NCBI RefSeq assembly: GCF_002355595.1 | Contig: NZ_AP017422.1 | Location: 3,286,001 to 3,350,000 of the forward strand | Source: Filimonas lacunae | GTDB lineage: Bacteria; Bacteroidota; Bacteroidia; Chitinophagales; Chitinophagaceae | Direction of reading: 5' to 3' | Length of the DNA: 64,000 bases | In this document: positions 6,861 to 15,268 of the stretch, piece after piece | Numbering within the stretch: position 1 is the stretch's first letter | Layout: each line of letters opens with the position of its first letter | The notes under the pieces: model-generated | The model's input: the letters and a program-made list of their open reading frames with translations, nothing else | Told to the model about the DNA's origin: nothing | Databases searched by the model: none | Translations under genes and position numbers: made by a program

Positions 6861-9095
6861 ATGCTGTATACTGATGCTTGCATTTACTTTATCATCGGGA
6901 TCGTCACCGTTGCGTATCCATTATTGTTGACCGCTTTTTCACGCCTGGATGATAGTTATAAATCCAGTATTGTGCTAAGCCTCTTCCGGCAAGAAAAAAG
7001 ATACTCTTACTTCAACCGGGTACTGATAATTGCATTGTGTGCAGGGTTACTTCATATCATCATTCATTTTATTGTTTCTTCCGACAAAGGCAATGACTTT
7101 TCTGAAACCTGCCCTCTGGTGCTGATTACGGGTATCACCTTGCTGTCAATCACGATACTTCTCTCTATATATACGATCCGCTTAGTAAGCCTGATGCTAC
7201 AATATTTCTCTATTGAAAAGTTAGTACTGCACTTGCAGAACCAACCCGACACTGAAGAATACCGGCATTTCAGAGCCCTTACAGATATACTCAATGTTGT
7301 GATTCAACGCGGAGATGAAACTACGGTGGAAACGCTCCTTAGATATTATCATTCCCAGTTTCTCGGTAAAAGGCAGCCAGCATCAAATCGGCCATTAATA
7401 TATCCTAAAGCATTTTATATCATGCTGTACAACCTGGTCCGGGATCTGACCCCTAATGACATTCCGAAATTACGCAGGTTAGCCTACGCAGCCACTAATG
7501 GTACCTGGCTGTTAGGTGAGATGCAGCACACCGAGATCAGCACTCAAACCTATAGCTGTTTATGGAATTTGAAACGCGTTTTAGTAGCTAACAAACGTGA
7601 TGATCTGCTAATGAACTATTGGGAAATGTCCCACCAATACATGACTTATGTACTGCGTGATACTGGATTTCGCCCCATTGTGAACATACCCGATGATCCA
7701 GAAGCGATTCCGCAAGTCAATAGCAGGCAAAAGGACAAACACGATTTTCTTTATTTTCACCTGGCATTAGGCAGCCTGTTATTATACGAACAAAACTACT
7801 CATGCCTCAACAGGGTGCTTCGTTTTACCAATAGTGAGCCTCCGGCTTATGATTTACTTCCGGGTAATATTGGAACGCTGCTTTCCCTTTACCGCGAAAC
7901 TGTGGACGATTTTATCGGGGATACCAGCCCGATTGAATTTCGTTTCCCTTTCCCCCGCACAGAAGGCCTGCAGTCCAGCGAGATCATCAAAAAACAGATC
8001 ATTCAATACTTGGCCTTATTACTCATTCGATTTTATACTATCCCTTCTCCCTATTATGGTTTTTCGTATACCTCAATGCCCCAACCTCCCAATGATTTGC
8101 CTTCCTTGAAATGGTATGAAGAAAACCTGCCCTATTTTATTTCGGCAGTAACGAGACTGCTGGCAGATGCCACGTTATTAAGTCATTTCCAACTGGAACA
8201 TATTACACCTGATTTTTGCCAGGAAGAAAACCTACGCTATCCAACAGACTTACTGGAGGATTATAGAACAACTATTACGCAAGTAATCAACAACCGTGAA
8301 ATTGAGCAAGCCTTATCGCCTGCTAAAGTAGAGCAATACAAGATCACTTCATTGCAGAAGCTTTCCCCTGTCTTCCAGGCGATTCAACTCTTTCATAATA
8401 CCCTGCCAATAGCAGAATCTAATCCTCCTATAGAACTGGGAGGAATACGCCAGCTTATGGATAAATCGGCCTTTTGCGAAAACCAGGGTATTACACATTT
8501 AAACTATGATTCTATTACTGCGGAAATGGCGGCTACCCGTCTTGCCAGAGAGTTTTCCCTGAACCTGCATGCACACGTTGGCAGGCGTTATCTCATCAGA
8601 CAAAACGATCTGAGGTCAGCATTGGAAAGGCTTAATCCTAGCACCCACTACCATATTTTCTTATTAGGTCTCAGTCGTCAATATTTGAACAATATTGTAA
8701 ACTTTCCCCATGTTACAATCACTGAAATACCGGCAGTCGCTTATGATAGCTTGGTTTTTCACTGGAGCATTTTGATCATTCCCCAAACAGCGATGCCCTG
8801 GATTACACATCCTGAGCTGGAACAAAATATATTAGACGAATTGTCACTGACCAACTACGACGACACTTACAATATTTATGGTGCTGTTGTTAACCTTCAT
8901 GAGAACCCAAATATCAGGGACATGTTTGTTCCTGAGAACGGACAAGACCTGGAAAGGTCGGTAGGTTTATTCCTGAGTTTTCGTTTCCTACTTTCCTGGC
9001 CGGCGAGGGCGAATATCTGGCGACTGGATGTGTATGATCAATATGGCCCACAAGCCATTCCGAATGATGTTAATGATATTGTGGCTCTTCCCTAA
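6861..9095 (+). CDS. Large membrane-anchored protein, unknown function
   Basis: 744 residues. Three hydrophobic segments near the N-terminus (about residues 8-26, 53-72 and 84-112) anchor it; the remaining ~620 residues are predicted cytosolic, mainly helical to residue ~550 and mixed alpha/beta after that. I do not recognise a domain; no P-loop, HNH, PD-(D/E)xK or kinase motif is evident. A 254-base gap with a hairpin separates it from the HEPN-like gene. The TATATTTA element around 6827-6834 may be its own -7 box (one base off consensus). It ends 33 bases before the TIR-like gene, so those two are likely co-transcribed. A membrane protein paired with a TIR-like protein is a common arrangement for defence effectors, but here it is inference. 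Confidence 0.65.
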   Translation: MLYTDACIYFIIGIVTVAYPLLLTAFSRLDDSYKSSIVLSLFRQEKRYSYFNRVLIIALCAGLLHIIIHFIVSSDKGNDFSETCPLVLITGITLLSITILLSIYTIRLVSLMLQYFSIEKLVLHLQNQPDTEEYRHFRALTDILNVVIQRGDETTVETLLRYYHSQFLGKRQPASNRPLIYPKAFYIMLYNLVRDLTPNDIPKLRRLAYAATNGTWLLGEMQHTEISTQTYSCLWNLKRVLVANKRDDLLMNYWEMSHQYMTYVLRDTGFRPIVNIPDDPEAIPQVNSRQKDKHDFLYFHLALGSLLLYEQNYSCLNRVLRFTNSEPPAYDLLPGNIGTLLSLYRETVDDFIGDTSPIEFRFPFPRTEGLQSSEIIKKQIIQYLALLLIRFYTIPSPYYGFSYTSMPQPPNDLPSLKWYEENLPYFISAVTRLLADATLLSHFQLEHITPDFCQEENLRYPTDLLEDYRTTITQVINNREIEQALSPAKVEQYKITSLQKLSPVFQAIQLFHNTLPIAESNPPIELGGIRQLMDKSAFCENQGITHLNYDSITAEMAATRLAREFSLNLHAHVGRRYLIRQNDLRSALERLNPSTHYHIFLLGLSRQYLNNIVNFPHVTITEIPAVAYDSLVFHWSILIIPQTAMPWITHPELEQNILDELSLTNYDDTYNIYGAVVNLHENPNIRDMFVPENGQDLERSVGLFLSFRFLLSWPARANIWRLDVYDQYGPQAIPNDVNDIVALP

Positions 9096-9128
9096 TTCAT
9101 TTCTATTACCAGCATTGATATTTTCTTT

Positions 9129-10322
9129 ATGAAACGGACCATCTTTTATTCTTGGCAGTCTGATCTCCCCAGTAACACGAACCGCAGCTTTATTGAATCT
9201 TGCCTAAAGGAAGCTGTTGACCAACTTACTATAACACCGGGGTTTTCCATCGAAATGAATCTGGATAGAGATACCAAAAATATCCCAGGCACACCCGATA
9301 TTCTGGATTCCATTTTTTCTAAGATAGCCAAATGCAAAATATTTGTAGCGGATGTTTCCATTATAAATACAGAAACTGAAGGCAGGAAATGCCCTAACCC
9401 CAATGTATTGATTGAACTGGGTTATGCGGCCCGTGTATTGGGATGGGAAAGAGTCTTTTGCTTTTTTAATACCGATTACGCCAAAGTAGAAGAACTTCCT
9501 TTTGACCTTCGCCAGCGGCGCCCTATTCTATATAGTCTGAAAAATGACCCCAAAGCAAAGGTAAAAAAACAACTTGCTTCTATCATTACCAATAATGTCC
9601 ATCAACTCTTCCGCAGTGGCCGCCTGTTTGATGTGGTAGATGATTACCTGAAAATGAAAGTGGATACTGAAATCATTGGCGTAGCGGTACACCTGGGCAG
9701 GCTTCTTTATGGCTACACAACACCTTCTCCTCTTGAATTAACAACCACCTTGTTAAAGCTAAGTAATGAAGAATTAACAAAAGCACTTCATTTGCCTGAC
9801 AAATTGGGATTCCTGGCCTTTAAAAACTTTCGCATTTATGAACAGAAATTTAGGTCGCTGGCCGATACGGTTATTTCTTCCATTCATCATAATAGGGAAT
9901 TTGCTAAACCTATTATTGAACTGATGCATTTTGCCGGACGATTCGATAGCGTTAATTCACCTAGAGAATTAGAGGACTGTTTCTTGCCTACGGGAAATAT
10001 GAGCAACGAATATAAGATAGTCCCACCTTCCAGTTTAAGCCCAAATCCTGAATTGCCAAACCGATATATCATAGGTAGAAAATTAGATGAGCGTCATCTG
10101 CAAATTACAGATCACGGAGACTTCCCTTACCCCTTCCGCATTAAAAACTTTCTGCAACTCTATACAGTAAATCCTAAAAAACTACCTGTACTGATATCCT
10201 TATATCGCGAATTTATTGATTCTGCAAATAGCTGGCTAGAACTAACTAACGGAGAATTTATTCTCGACACTTTCCACCAGTTTGAATTTAAAACCACTGC
10301 CCATGATCCAAACACTGTGTAA
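9129..10322 (+). CDS. TIR-like / deoxyribosyltransferase-fold protein
   Basis: 397 residues. Residues 1-150 form a Rossmann-like domain: strand and motif 'IFYSWQSDLPSNTNRSF' at the N-terminus, 'KIFVADVS' at residues 70-77, then 'PNPNVLIELGYA' at 89-100 with Glu96. This matches TIR-like and nucleoside 2-deoxyribosyltransferase-like domains, in which the glutamate of the N(V/I)-x-x-E-(L/I)-G-Y-A helix is catalytic for cleaving N-glycosidic bonds such as that of NAD+. The C-terminal ~240 residues are helical and unrecognised; they could sense or bind a partner. Probably co-transcribed with the membrane protein upstream. The likely role is an NAD-consuming or nucleotide-processing effector in phage defence; this is inference from domain type and context. 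Confidence 0.7.
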   Translation: MKRTIFYSWQSDLPSNTNRSFIESCLKEAVDQLTITPGFSIEMNLDRDTKNIPGTPDILDSIFSKIAKCKIFVADVSIINTETEGRKCPNPNVLIELGYAARVLGWERVFCFFNTDYAKVEELPFDLRQRRPILYSLKNDPKAKVKKQLASIITNNVHQLFRSGRLFDVVDDYLKMKVDTEIIGVAVHLGRLLYGYTTPSPLELTTTLLKLSNEELTKALHLPDKLGFLAFKNFRIYEQKFRSLADTVISSIHHNREFAKPIIELMHFAGRFDSVNSPRELEDCFLPTGNMSNEYKIVPPSSLSPNPELPNRYIIGRKLDERHLQITDHGDFPYPFRIKNFLQLYTVNPKKLPVLISLYREFIDSANSWLELTNGEFILDTFHQFEFKTTAHDPNTV

Positions 10323-10728
10323 TATATTTACTAGCCCCATAAACTAACTAAAATCTGAATTATTAATATACACTCATTAAACTAATAATGCCAGAGATGA
10401 AAATGTAAAAAGAATGCACCTGCATCTTGTTTCCGGCATGTATAAAGCGGCTCGTTCATAGCCCGGGAGGTAGGAGAAATACATCGTGATAACAAAAGCA
10501 GTTGATTTCCCTTTCTATACTTCTCTAAGAGGGCTCTGATTTCTTGCAGCAGCTTACCTTAGCCCGTTTTACTGTACATTTCTGCTGTTGAATGAAAATG
10601 CAGACTGCTTTCATTTATCAGTTTCTGCCAATTAGTTACCGGTTTATTGTTTCGCATTTTCAGTACTCACTTGCTGGCTTCCCGGATTTTGCATAAATTG
10701 ACCATCAACTAAAAAGTATGTTGCCGAT
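10323..10728. other. Gene-free spacer with possible decayed minus-strand ORF
   Basis: 406 bases between the TIR-like and PIN genes. No intact gene. On the minus strand one frame runs from an ATG at 10657 to a TAG at 10384-10382, broken by a single TAA at 10561-10559; both halves have plausible helical composition (for example 'QEIRALLEKYRKGNQ'), so a decayed small gene is possible. No terminator or promoter stands out. Confidence 0.3.
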
Positions 10729-12009
10729 ATGACTTATCTCTTTTTAGACACTAATGTATTCTTACACTTTATAGATTTTGAACATATTCCGTGGGATCAG
10801 GTAGTGCCGGGTAACAAGCAATATACCATCGTCGTTGCCCCCATGGTGATGAACGAACTGGATGGTCATAAGTACAACGATAAAAACAAAAAGGTAGCCC
10901 AGAAGGCAAAAAAAGCCTGCTCCAAACTGGATGCTATTGGTGATGAGAATAAAACCTCGCGTTACCCGGTAAAAATCCTATTAAAAACACCGCAGCAAGC
11001 AACTTTTGATATACACGAGCTTGACCGGAGAGAGCAGGATCAGGTGATCATTGCCACGATGCTGGAGTTTCAGGAAGAGCTGACCAACGGCGACAACATT
11101 CATTTTATATCCAATGACTCCGGCCCCAGGCAACGAGCCAGGCAGAAAAACCTGTCTGCTCCTAAACTCAGTGAGGACTATTTAGCAACCCCGGAGCCCG
11201 ATGAAACGGAAAAGGAATTGACGGCTCTTAAAAAAGAAGTCGCTGCACTAAAAAACCGCATGCCTGTCATGAAGCTTTCTTTTGCGGATGGACAATTATT
11301 CTGTGAACATAAATTGGATGATTTTCATGTGTCAAAAGAAAATTATGTGACCAAAGTTCTGTCTGATGTAATGGAAAAACACTCCTATGCGCTGATTTCA
11401 GAATATAAGCCTAATGTGTATCCTTTTGTGAGTAAGCTCTTCCACGACATCCGGAATAAACAGGCAGAGCATTACAATGAAAATCTGGATAGCTTTTTTG
11501 AGGATTACAAAAGCTACCTGGAAAACGATCATGACTATTTGACTTTCATACAAAGTATTATTCCGCTTGAGTTTATGTTGATCAATGAAGGCAATTCCCC
11601 TGCGGACAGTATGGAAGTAACATTTAGCTTTCAGGGTAATTTTGAAATCATCGAAGACAAACATTTTCCTAAACGAAGAAAGAAACCTACACCCCCGGAG
11701 TTTTCTGCCAATCCATATGGAATTCGAATTGCCAGTGTGGGTACACAGGTAACAAGCTCGATGCTAGGAGCTTATGTTCCTGGGCCGGATTTTGACAAGC
11801 CGGATATCAGAAAAACTGAAACCGGGTACGATGTGAGCTTTACGCTCCCACACCTGAGACATAAGCAGCAGAAAGGTTTAAGAACTATATATGTTCGGTT
11901 TGAGTCGATGGATAAGATGGAAGGCTTTTCCATAAACTACAAGTTGCATGTCGATAATATCCCCAACGTTATTTCAGGTACCTTGAACGTGAACGTGGTC
12001 AGCAATTAA
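10729..12009 (+). CDS. PIN-domain protein (predicted ribonuclease) with C-terminal extension
   Basis: 426 residues. Residues 1-145 form a PIN domain with the four acidic metal ligands in order: Asp7 in 'LFLDTNVFLHF', Glu43 in 'MNELDGHK', Asp104 in 'REQDQVIIAT' and Asp130 in 'HFISNDSGPR'. PIN domains cut RNA with Mg2+ or Mn2+ and include VapC toxins and defence effectors. A short coiled coil (about 163-185, 'KELTALKKEVAALKNR') links to a ~240-residue C-terminal region, partly beta-rich after residue 280, which I do not recognise. It is far longer than VapC toxins and has no adjacent small antitoxin, so it is unlikely to be a simple toxin-antitoxin partner. It lies 406 bases after the TIR-like gene and just before an AbiH remnant. 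Confidence 0.8.
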   Translation: MTYLFLDTNVFLHFIDFEHIPWDQVVPGNKQYTIVVAPMVMNELDGHKYNDKNKKVAQKAKKACSKLDAIGDENKTSRYPVKILLKTPQQATFDIHELDRREQDQVIIATMLEFQEELTNGDNIHFISNDSGPRQRARQKNLSAPKLSEDYLATPEPDETEKELTALKKEVAALKNRMPVMKLSFADGQLFCEHKLDDFHVSKENYVTKVLSDVMEKHSYALISEYKPNVYPFVSKLFHDIRNKQAEHYNENLDSFFEDYKSYLENDHDYLTFIQSIIPLEFMLINEGNSPADSMEVTFSFQGNFEIIEDKHFPKRRKKPTPPEFSANPYGIRIASVGTQVTSSMLGAYVPGPDFDKPDIRKTETGYDVSFTLPHLRHKQQKGLRTIYVRFESMDKMEGFSINYKLHVDNIPNVISGTLNVNVVSN

Positions 12010-12031
12010 TCCTTTAAAAAGATACTTTATA

Positions 12032-12160
12032 ATGAAAAGGTTGATATTGGTTGGAAGCGGTTTCGATCTTGCACAAAGCTTACCTAAATCATTTTCAGCT
12101 TTTGCACCTCAAAAGTGTATGACAGCCATGAAAGATTTTCTTTTTCTCCGAAGTAAATAA
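12032..12160 (+). pseudogene. Remnant of AbiH-like abortive infection gene (N-terminus only)
   Basis: A 42-codon ORF, too short for most gene callers, encodes 'MKRLILVGSGFDLAQSLPKS' and stops 23 residues later. The pattern L-I-L-x-G-x-GFDLA-x-x-L-x-(T/K)-S is the conserved N-terminus of the AbiH family (bacteriophage abortive infection), whose intact members are several hundred residues long. Only the start remains; the following sequence shows no continuation in any frame that I can see. It lies 22 bases after the PIN gene, supporting the view that this is a turnover-prone defence island. Confidence 0.7.
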
Positions 12161-12235
12161 AATGCGTTTTTAATTGAATTGCTATTTTTAAGCTATTTTC
12201 TTAAAACTCTAAAGTTGAAGAAAATTTTTAAACAT

Positions 12236-12994
12236 ATGGATGGTACATTGGTCTGTGCAATTGTAGGAAGCTTAGTTACTGTAGGTGCTGCAATAACCCA
12301 ATATAATAAGGAAAAGAAAGCCAACAAGGAAGCCGAAGAAAGTAAAGTGGAAGAAAGGCGAAGTAAAGAAGAGTTAAAAGTAGCTAACAATAAGATATTA
12401 GAGCTAACACAAGAAATTGCAAAAAGATCAGAAAATTTAGTAGAAGCTAATCAGAAAATAGCTGATATGCAAGGTAGATCTTTAAATGAAATTACCGGAG
12501 GAAAAAATCTTCCAGTTCTTGTTATTGGGCATAATGGAAGTGGGCAGGCATTAAATCCTTTACAACCAGATGGTCGGCTTATATATAAAGGGAACATAAT
12601 TACATTTTTAGTCGTTAATGGGGGAAAATATACTATTAAGGATGCAAGCGTCTCAATAAAGGATATTTACAATAAAGACAATAAAGAAGCAATTACACCT
12701 TACAATTACATGAAGCAAGTGATCGATCAAAGGGATTGGGGAACTTATAAGAACATCTTAATTGGCACATTGGCATTAAAAAGCCGAAAACACATCTATT
12801 CTAGTACCATGCCTGATCATGAGGGGTATATAAATCTTGAGTATGACGTGGTTGTAGAGTGGTCTAATGGCCTTTATCAACAGCATATTACAATAGCAAT
12901 AACCCCTGATAAAACCGATATAAAAAGCATATATTATGATGCTGATGGAAATATTATTCCATACGAACAATTAGAAAATGCCATTAAAGAATAA
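12236..12994 (+). CDS. Membrane-anchored coiled-coil protein, unknown function
   Basis: 252 residues from the ATG at 12236; an upstream in-frame ATG at 12179 exists, but the later start places the single membrane segment ('GTLVCAIVGSLVTVGAAIT') at the very N-terminus. A charged coiled coil follows (about residues 25-80, rich in K and E), then a ~170-residue beta-rich C-terminal domain without recognised motif. The organisation, short anchor plus coiled coil plus globular domain, is seen in many accessory-island proteins in Bacteroidota. AT-rich like the first genes of the window. Function unknown. Confidence 0.6.
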   Translation: MDGTLVCAIVGSLVTVGAAITQYNKEKKANKEAEESKVEERRSKEELKVANNKILELTQEIAKRSENLVEANQKIADMQGRSLNEITGGKNLPVLVIGHNGSGQALNPLQPDGRLIYKGNIITFLVVNGGKYTIKDASVSIKDIYNKDNKEAITPYNYMKQVIDQRDWGTYKNILIGTLALKSRKHIYSSTMPDHEGYINLEYDVVVEWSNGLYQQHITIAITPDKTDIKSIYYDADGNIIPYEQLENAIKE

Positions 12995-13024
12995 AGTGGG
13001 CTCTATTATGGTATGAAATTCCAT

Positions 13025-13054
13025 TTTGAAACCCAAAACAGTTCCCTATATTTG
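13025..13054 (+). promoter_or_regulatory. Bacteroidota promoter (TTTG / TATATTTG)
   Basis: A TTTG -33 box at 13025-13028 and an exact TAnnTTTG -7 box at 13047-13054, separated by 18 bases. Both boxes match the consensus, and the next gene downstream is convergent, so the transcript is non-coding or very short. Confidence 0.55.
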
Positions 13055-13060
13055 TAAAGT

Positions 13061-13234
13061 TAAATCTGCCGAAAGTAAAGCAGAGTAATATTTTACAGCT
13101 CTTTTTAATGATCGTCAAAAAAGTAATCGACAATAAATATAATTATTTGTTATCGAATAAGATATGCTGAAAACGAGCATCCGCTCGGGACCTCTGGGAG
13201 AAAAGGATCACAGAAATGTGATCCTTATTTTTTT
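13061..13234 (+). ncRNA. Candidate small RNA (about 170 nt)
   Basis: Bounded by the promoter at 13025-13054 and the terminator at 13203-13234; the start is estimated from the -7 box. Internal features are a short hairpin near the 5' end (tctgc with gcaga, around 13066-13085), a gagc-atcc-gctc mini-hairpin around 13174-13185, and the terminal stem. No ORF of useful length and no known family (6S, SRP, tmRNA) recognised. It could act on the neighbouring island genes or be the 3' UTR of the 12236 gene with an internal promoter. Confidence 0.4.
13203..13234 (+). terminator. Strong rho-independent terminator
   Basis: A perfect 9-bp stem aaggatcac/gtgatcctt (13203-13211 and 13218-13226) with a 6-nt loop is followed by a and seven T. 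It lies 209 bases past the last plus-strand CDS. Confidence 0.85.
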
Positions 13235-13291
13235 ATCAATCTTAACACTTAAGTTGCTGTTTTGGGGATAATCCTGTTTTTTAAACTTAAA

Positions 13292-14284
13292 CTACATCTT
13301 GCTTATCACCTGGGCATCTTTGTTATATCTATTTCTATATTCTAAAGGCGATAGCCCGGTGATCTTTCTGAACACCTCCCTAAATGCTTTAAGGTCTGAG
13401 TAGCCCACTTCGTACATCACTTCATTAATGGTTTTGCGGCTGGTTTCAAATGCCTTTTTCGCGGCTTCAACTTTTACCCGTTGTGCATATTCTGTAGGTG
13501 TATTGCCTGTAGCTTTGATAAAACGACGATCAAAGTTGCGTCTGCCAATAGAAAAATGAGCAGCCAGATCTTCAATAGAAATTTTTTCATCCAGTTGGCT
13601 TTCTATGTATTGCTGTGCTTTTTTTATTAGTTCGTCACTATGCTTTCGCTGCCCATTGAAGATGATGAAAGCAGACTGACATTGCCGGTCTATTTCAATT
13701 TGAAAAACCTTGGAGCAAAAGATGGCAGTTTCGCGGTTGTAGTATTTTTCTACCAGGTAAAGAATAAGATTCAGGAAAGAATAAGCACCGCCATTGGTGT
13801 AAATACCCTGTTCGTCTGTAATCAGCTGGTCGGTTTGTACATGAACCTTTGGATACAGCTGTTTCAGTTGATCTGCCGCTAACCAATGTGTAGAGCAACT
13901 TTTGCCATCTAACAAACCCGCAGCTGCCAACAGGTAAGCTCCTGTGCAAATACTGGCAACGTTAGCTCCATTCCTGTATTGTTGACCTATCCAGTCAATT
14001 AATGAACCATTTCCCTTTATTGCCTGTTGATAATTATGGTTTAGAGAAGGAACAATGATCAGGTCGGTTTTGCTGATGGCAGATATATGCTTATGAGGTC
14101 TTGCAGTGAACAGGCCATTGTAAAAATCTACTTCGCTGGATGTACCGGCTAATTCTATTTGCAAAACCTCCCTTTTTCCCAGTTCTTTCTGATAGGCATT
14201 TGCGCGGGTAAAAATTTTGTAAGCCCCCACAATACTGCTTAAATTATTCTCACCGTCAGGAACCAGGATGGTTAGATGTTTCAT
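13292..14284 (-). CDS. GlxA-type AraC-family regulator with DJ-1/PfpI domain
   Basis: 330 residues. Residues ~1-175 form a DJ-1/PfpI (class I glutamine amidotransferase-like) domain with 'IVPSLNHN' and the elbow 'VASICTGAYLLAAAGLLDG'. Residues ~220-320 carry an AraC HTH pair ('IEDLAAHFSIGRRNFDRRF' and 'INEVMYEVGYSDLKAFREVF', then 'TGLSPLEYR'). Such fused regulators respond to small molecules or stress; the ligand is unknown. The ATG at 14284 is preferred to a TTG two codons upstream. It is divergent from the DinB-like gene at 14428, which may be its target. Confidence 0.9.
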   Translation of the reverse strand: MKHLTILVPDGENNLSSIVGAYKIFTRANAYQKELGKREVLQIELAGTSSEVDFYNGLFTARPHKHISAISKTDLIIVPSLNHNYQQAIKGNGSLIDWIGQQYRNGANVASICTGAYLLAAAGLLDGKSCSTHWLAADQLKQLYPKVHVQTDQLITDEQGIYTNGGAYSFLNLILYLVEKYYNRETAIFCSKVFQIEIDRQCQSAFIIFNGQRKHSDELIKKAQQYIESQLDEKISIEDLAAHFSIGRRNFDRRFIKATGNTPTEYAQRVKVEAAKKAFETSRKTINEVMYEVGYSDLKAFREVFRKITGLSPLEYRNRYNKDAQVISKM

Positions 14285-14427
14285 AAACAACTACTTTCCG
14301 GTAAAGGTACTGCATAGGGTGTGTCCAAATCAACCCATCATGTTGTCTAAATACCCGCCATTGTCAGCGGCTTTTAGACCCTAATTTTATTTAGTGATTT
14401 ACATTATAGATAATTCAATTTAAACGC

Positions 14428-15108
14428 ATGAAAAGGACAAATACATGGCTTTTGCTGGCATTTTTCAGTATTACTGCTTCTCCTATTAATGCCCAACAAG
14501 AAAATAGGAATACTAAAATAACGACTATGCCTGCAACTGTACCTGCCCTAGCAAAGGACACCGTGCTTACGCCTCATGAAAGAGAATATGCTACCCGTTT
14601 TTTACAGGAAACCGGGACAGGAGTTTTTAATGCGGTAAAGGGCTTAAATGATATACAATTGAGTTATAAGCCTGCTATGGACAAATGGAGCGTAGAAGAA
14701 TGTGTTAAACATATTGCTGCGGCTGAAAGAGAACTTTGGGTAATGGTGGAGCAATCATTACAACAACCAGCTAACCCCGATAAAAGAACAGCACTTACCT
14801 TTACCGATGAAGCGTTGATTGCAGCTGTAGAAGATCGTTCGCATAAGTCAAAAACATTTGCAGCGTTGGAACCGGCAAATTCTCCCTACAAAACAATGAC
14901 AGAAGCGCTCTCTTCCTTTAAAGAGAACCGTGAAAAACTAATAACCTTTATTAACAGTACTCAAAAAGACCTCCGCAACCATGTATCGGTGCTTCCCATG
15001 GGCACTTATGATGCTTATCAATTTATTTTGCTTATTTCGGCACATACAAGCCGGCATACAAAACAGATAGAGGAGGTTAAAGCCAATACTAATTTTCCAA
15101 AGAATTAG
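14428..15108 (+). CDS. Secreted DinB-like protein
   Basis: 226 residues with a cleavable signal peptide ending around 'SPINAQQ' (residues 16-24). The rest is a four-helix DinB/YfiT-like fold; the three metal-binding histidines are visible as His95 ('EECVKHIAAAE'), His206 and His210 ('SAHTSRHTKQIEE'). DinB-family proteins are metal-dependent, often thiol transferases or hydrolases of uncertain substrate; most are cytoplasmic, so export is less usual, though frequent in this phylum. It is transcribed divergently from the GlxA-type regulator and ends in its own terminator. The spacer of 143 bases must hold both promoters. Confidence 0.85.
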   Translation: MKRTNTWLLLAFFSITASPINAQQENRNTKITTMPATVPALAKDTVLTPHEREYATRFLQETGTGVFNAVKGLNDIQLSYKPAMDKWSVEECVKHIAAAERELWVMVEQSLQQPANPDKRTALTFTDEALIAAVEDRSHKSKTFAALEPANSPYKTMTEALSSFKENREKLITFINSTQKDLRNHVSVLPMGTYDAYQFILLISAHTSRHTKQIEEVKANTNFPKN

Positions 15109-15193
15109 TTATTGATCAGTCAACTTTTTGTTTAATAATGTCTCTAAAAAATGAACCCAGCAGTCTCCAGTATTTTTACATGCTTGAAACTGC

Positions 15194-15218
15194 AGGCCGG
15201 AAAGCTCCGGCCTTTTTT
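15194..15218 (+). terminator. Rho-independent terminator of DinB-like gene
   Basis: 8-bp GC-rich stem aggccgga/tccggcct with a 4-nt loop followed by six or more T, 85 bases past the stop codon. Confidence 0.85.
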
Positions 15219-15268
15219 GTTCTATAAATGCTTATTTTAGGACAGTCACAAACTAATGAATTCCACTG

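Larger units (their letters stand above)
12995..13281. other. Intergenic region containing a promoter-terminator unit
   Basis: The interval between two convergent genes holds a good Bacteroidota promoter (13025-13054) and a strong terminator (13203-13234) on the plus strand with no ORF between them. No terminator for the minus-strand GlxA-type gene is obvious. Confidence 0.5.

Noticed and set aside
10729-12009. Toxin-antitoxin (VapBC) locus
   Set aside because: The PIN protein is about three times the usual VapC length and has no small antitoxin gene beside it.
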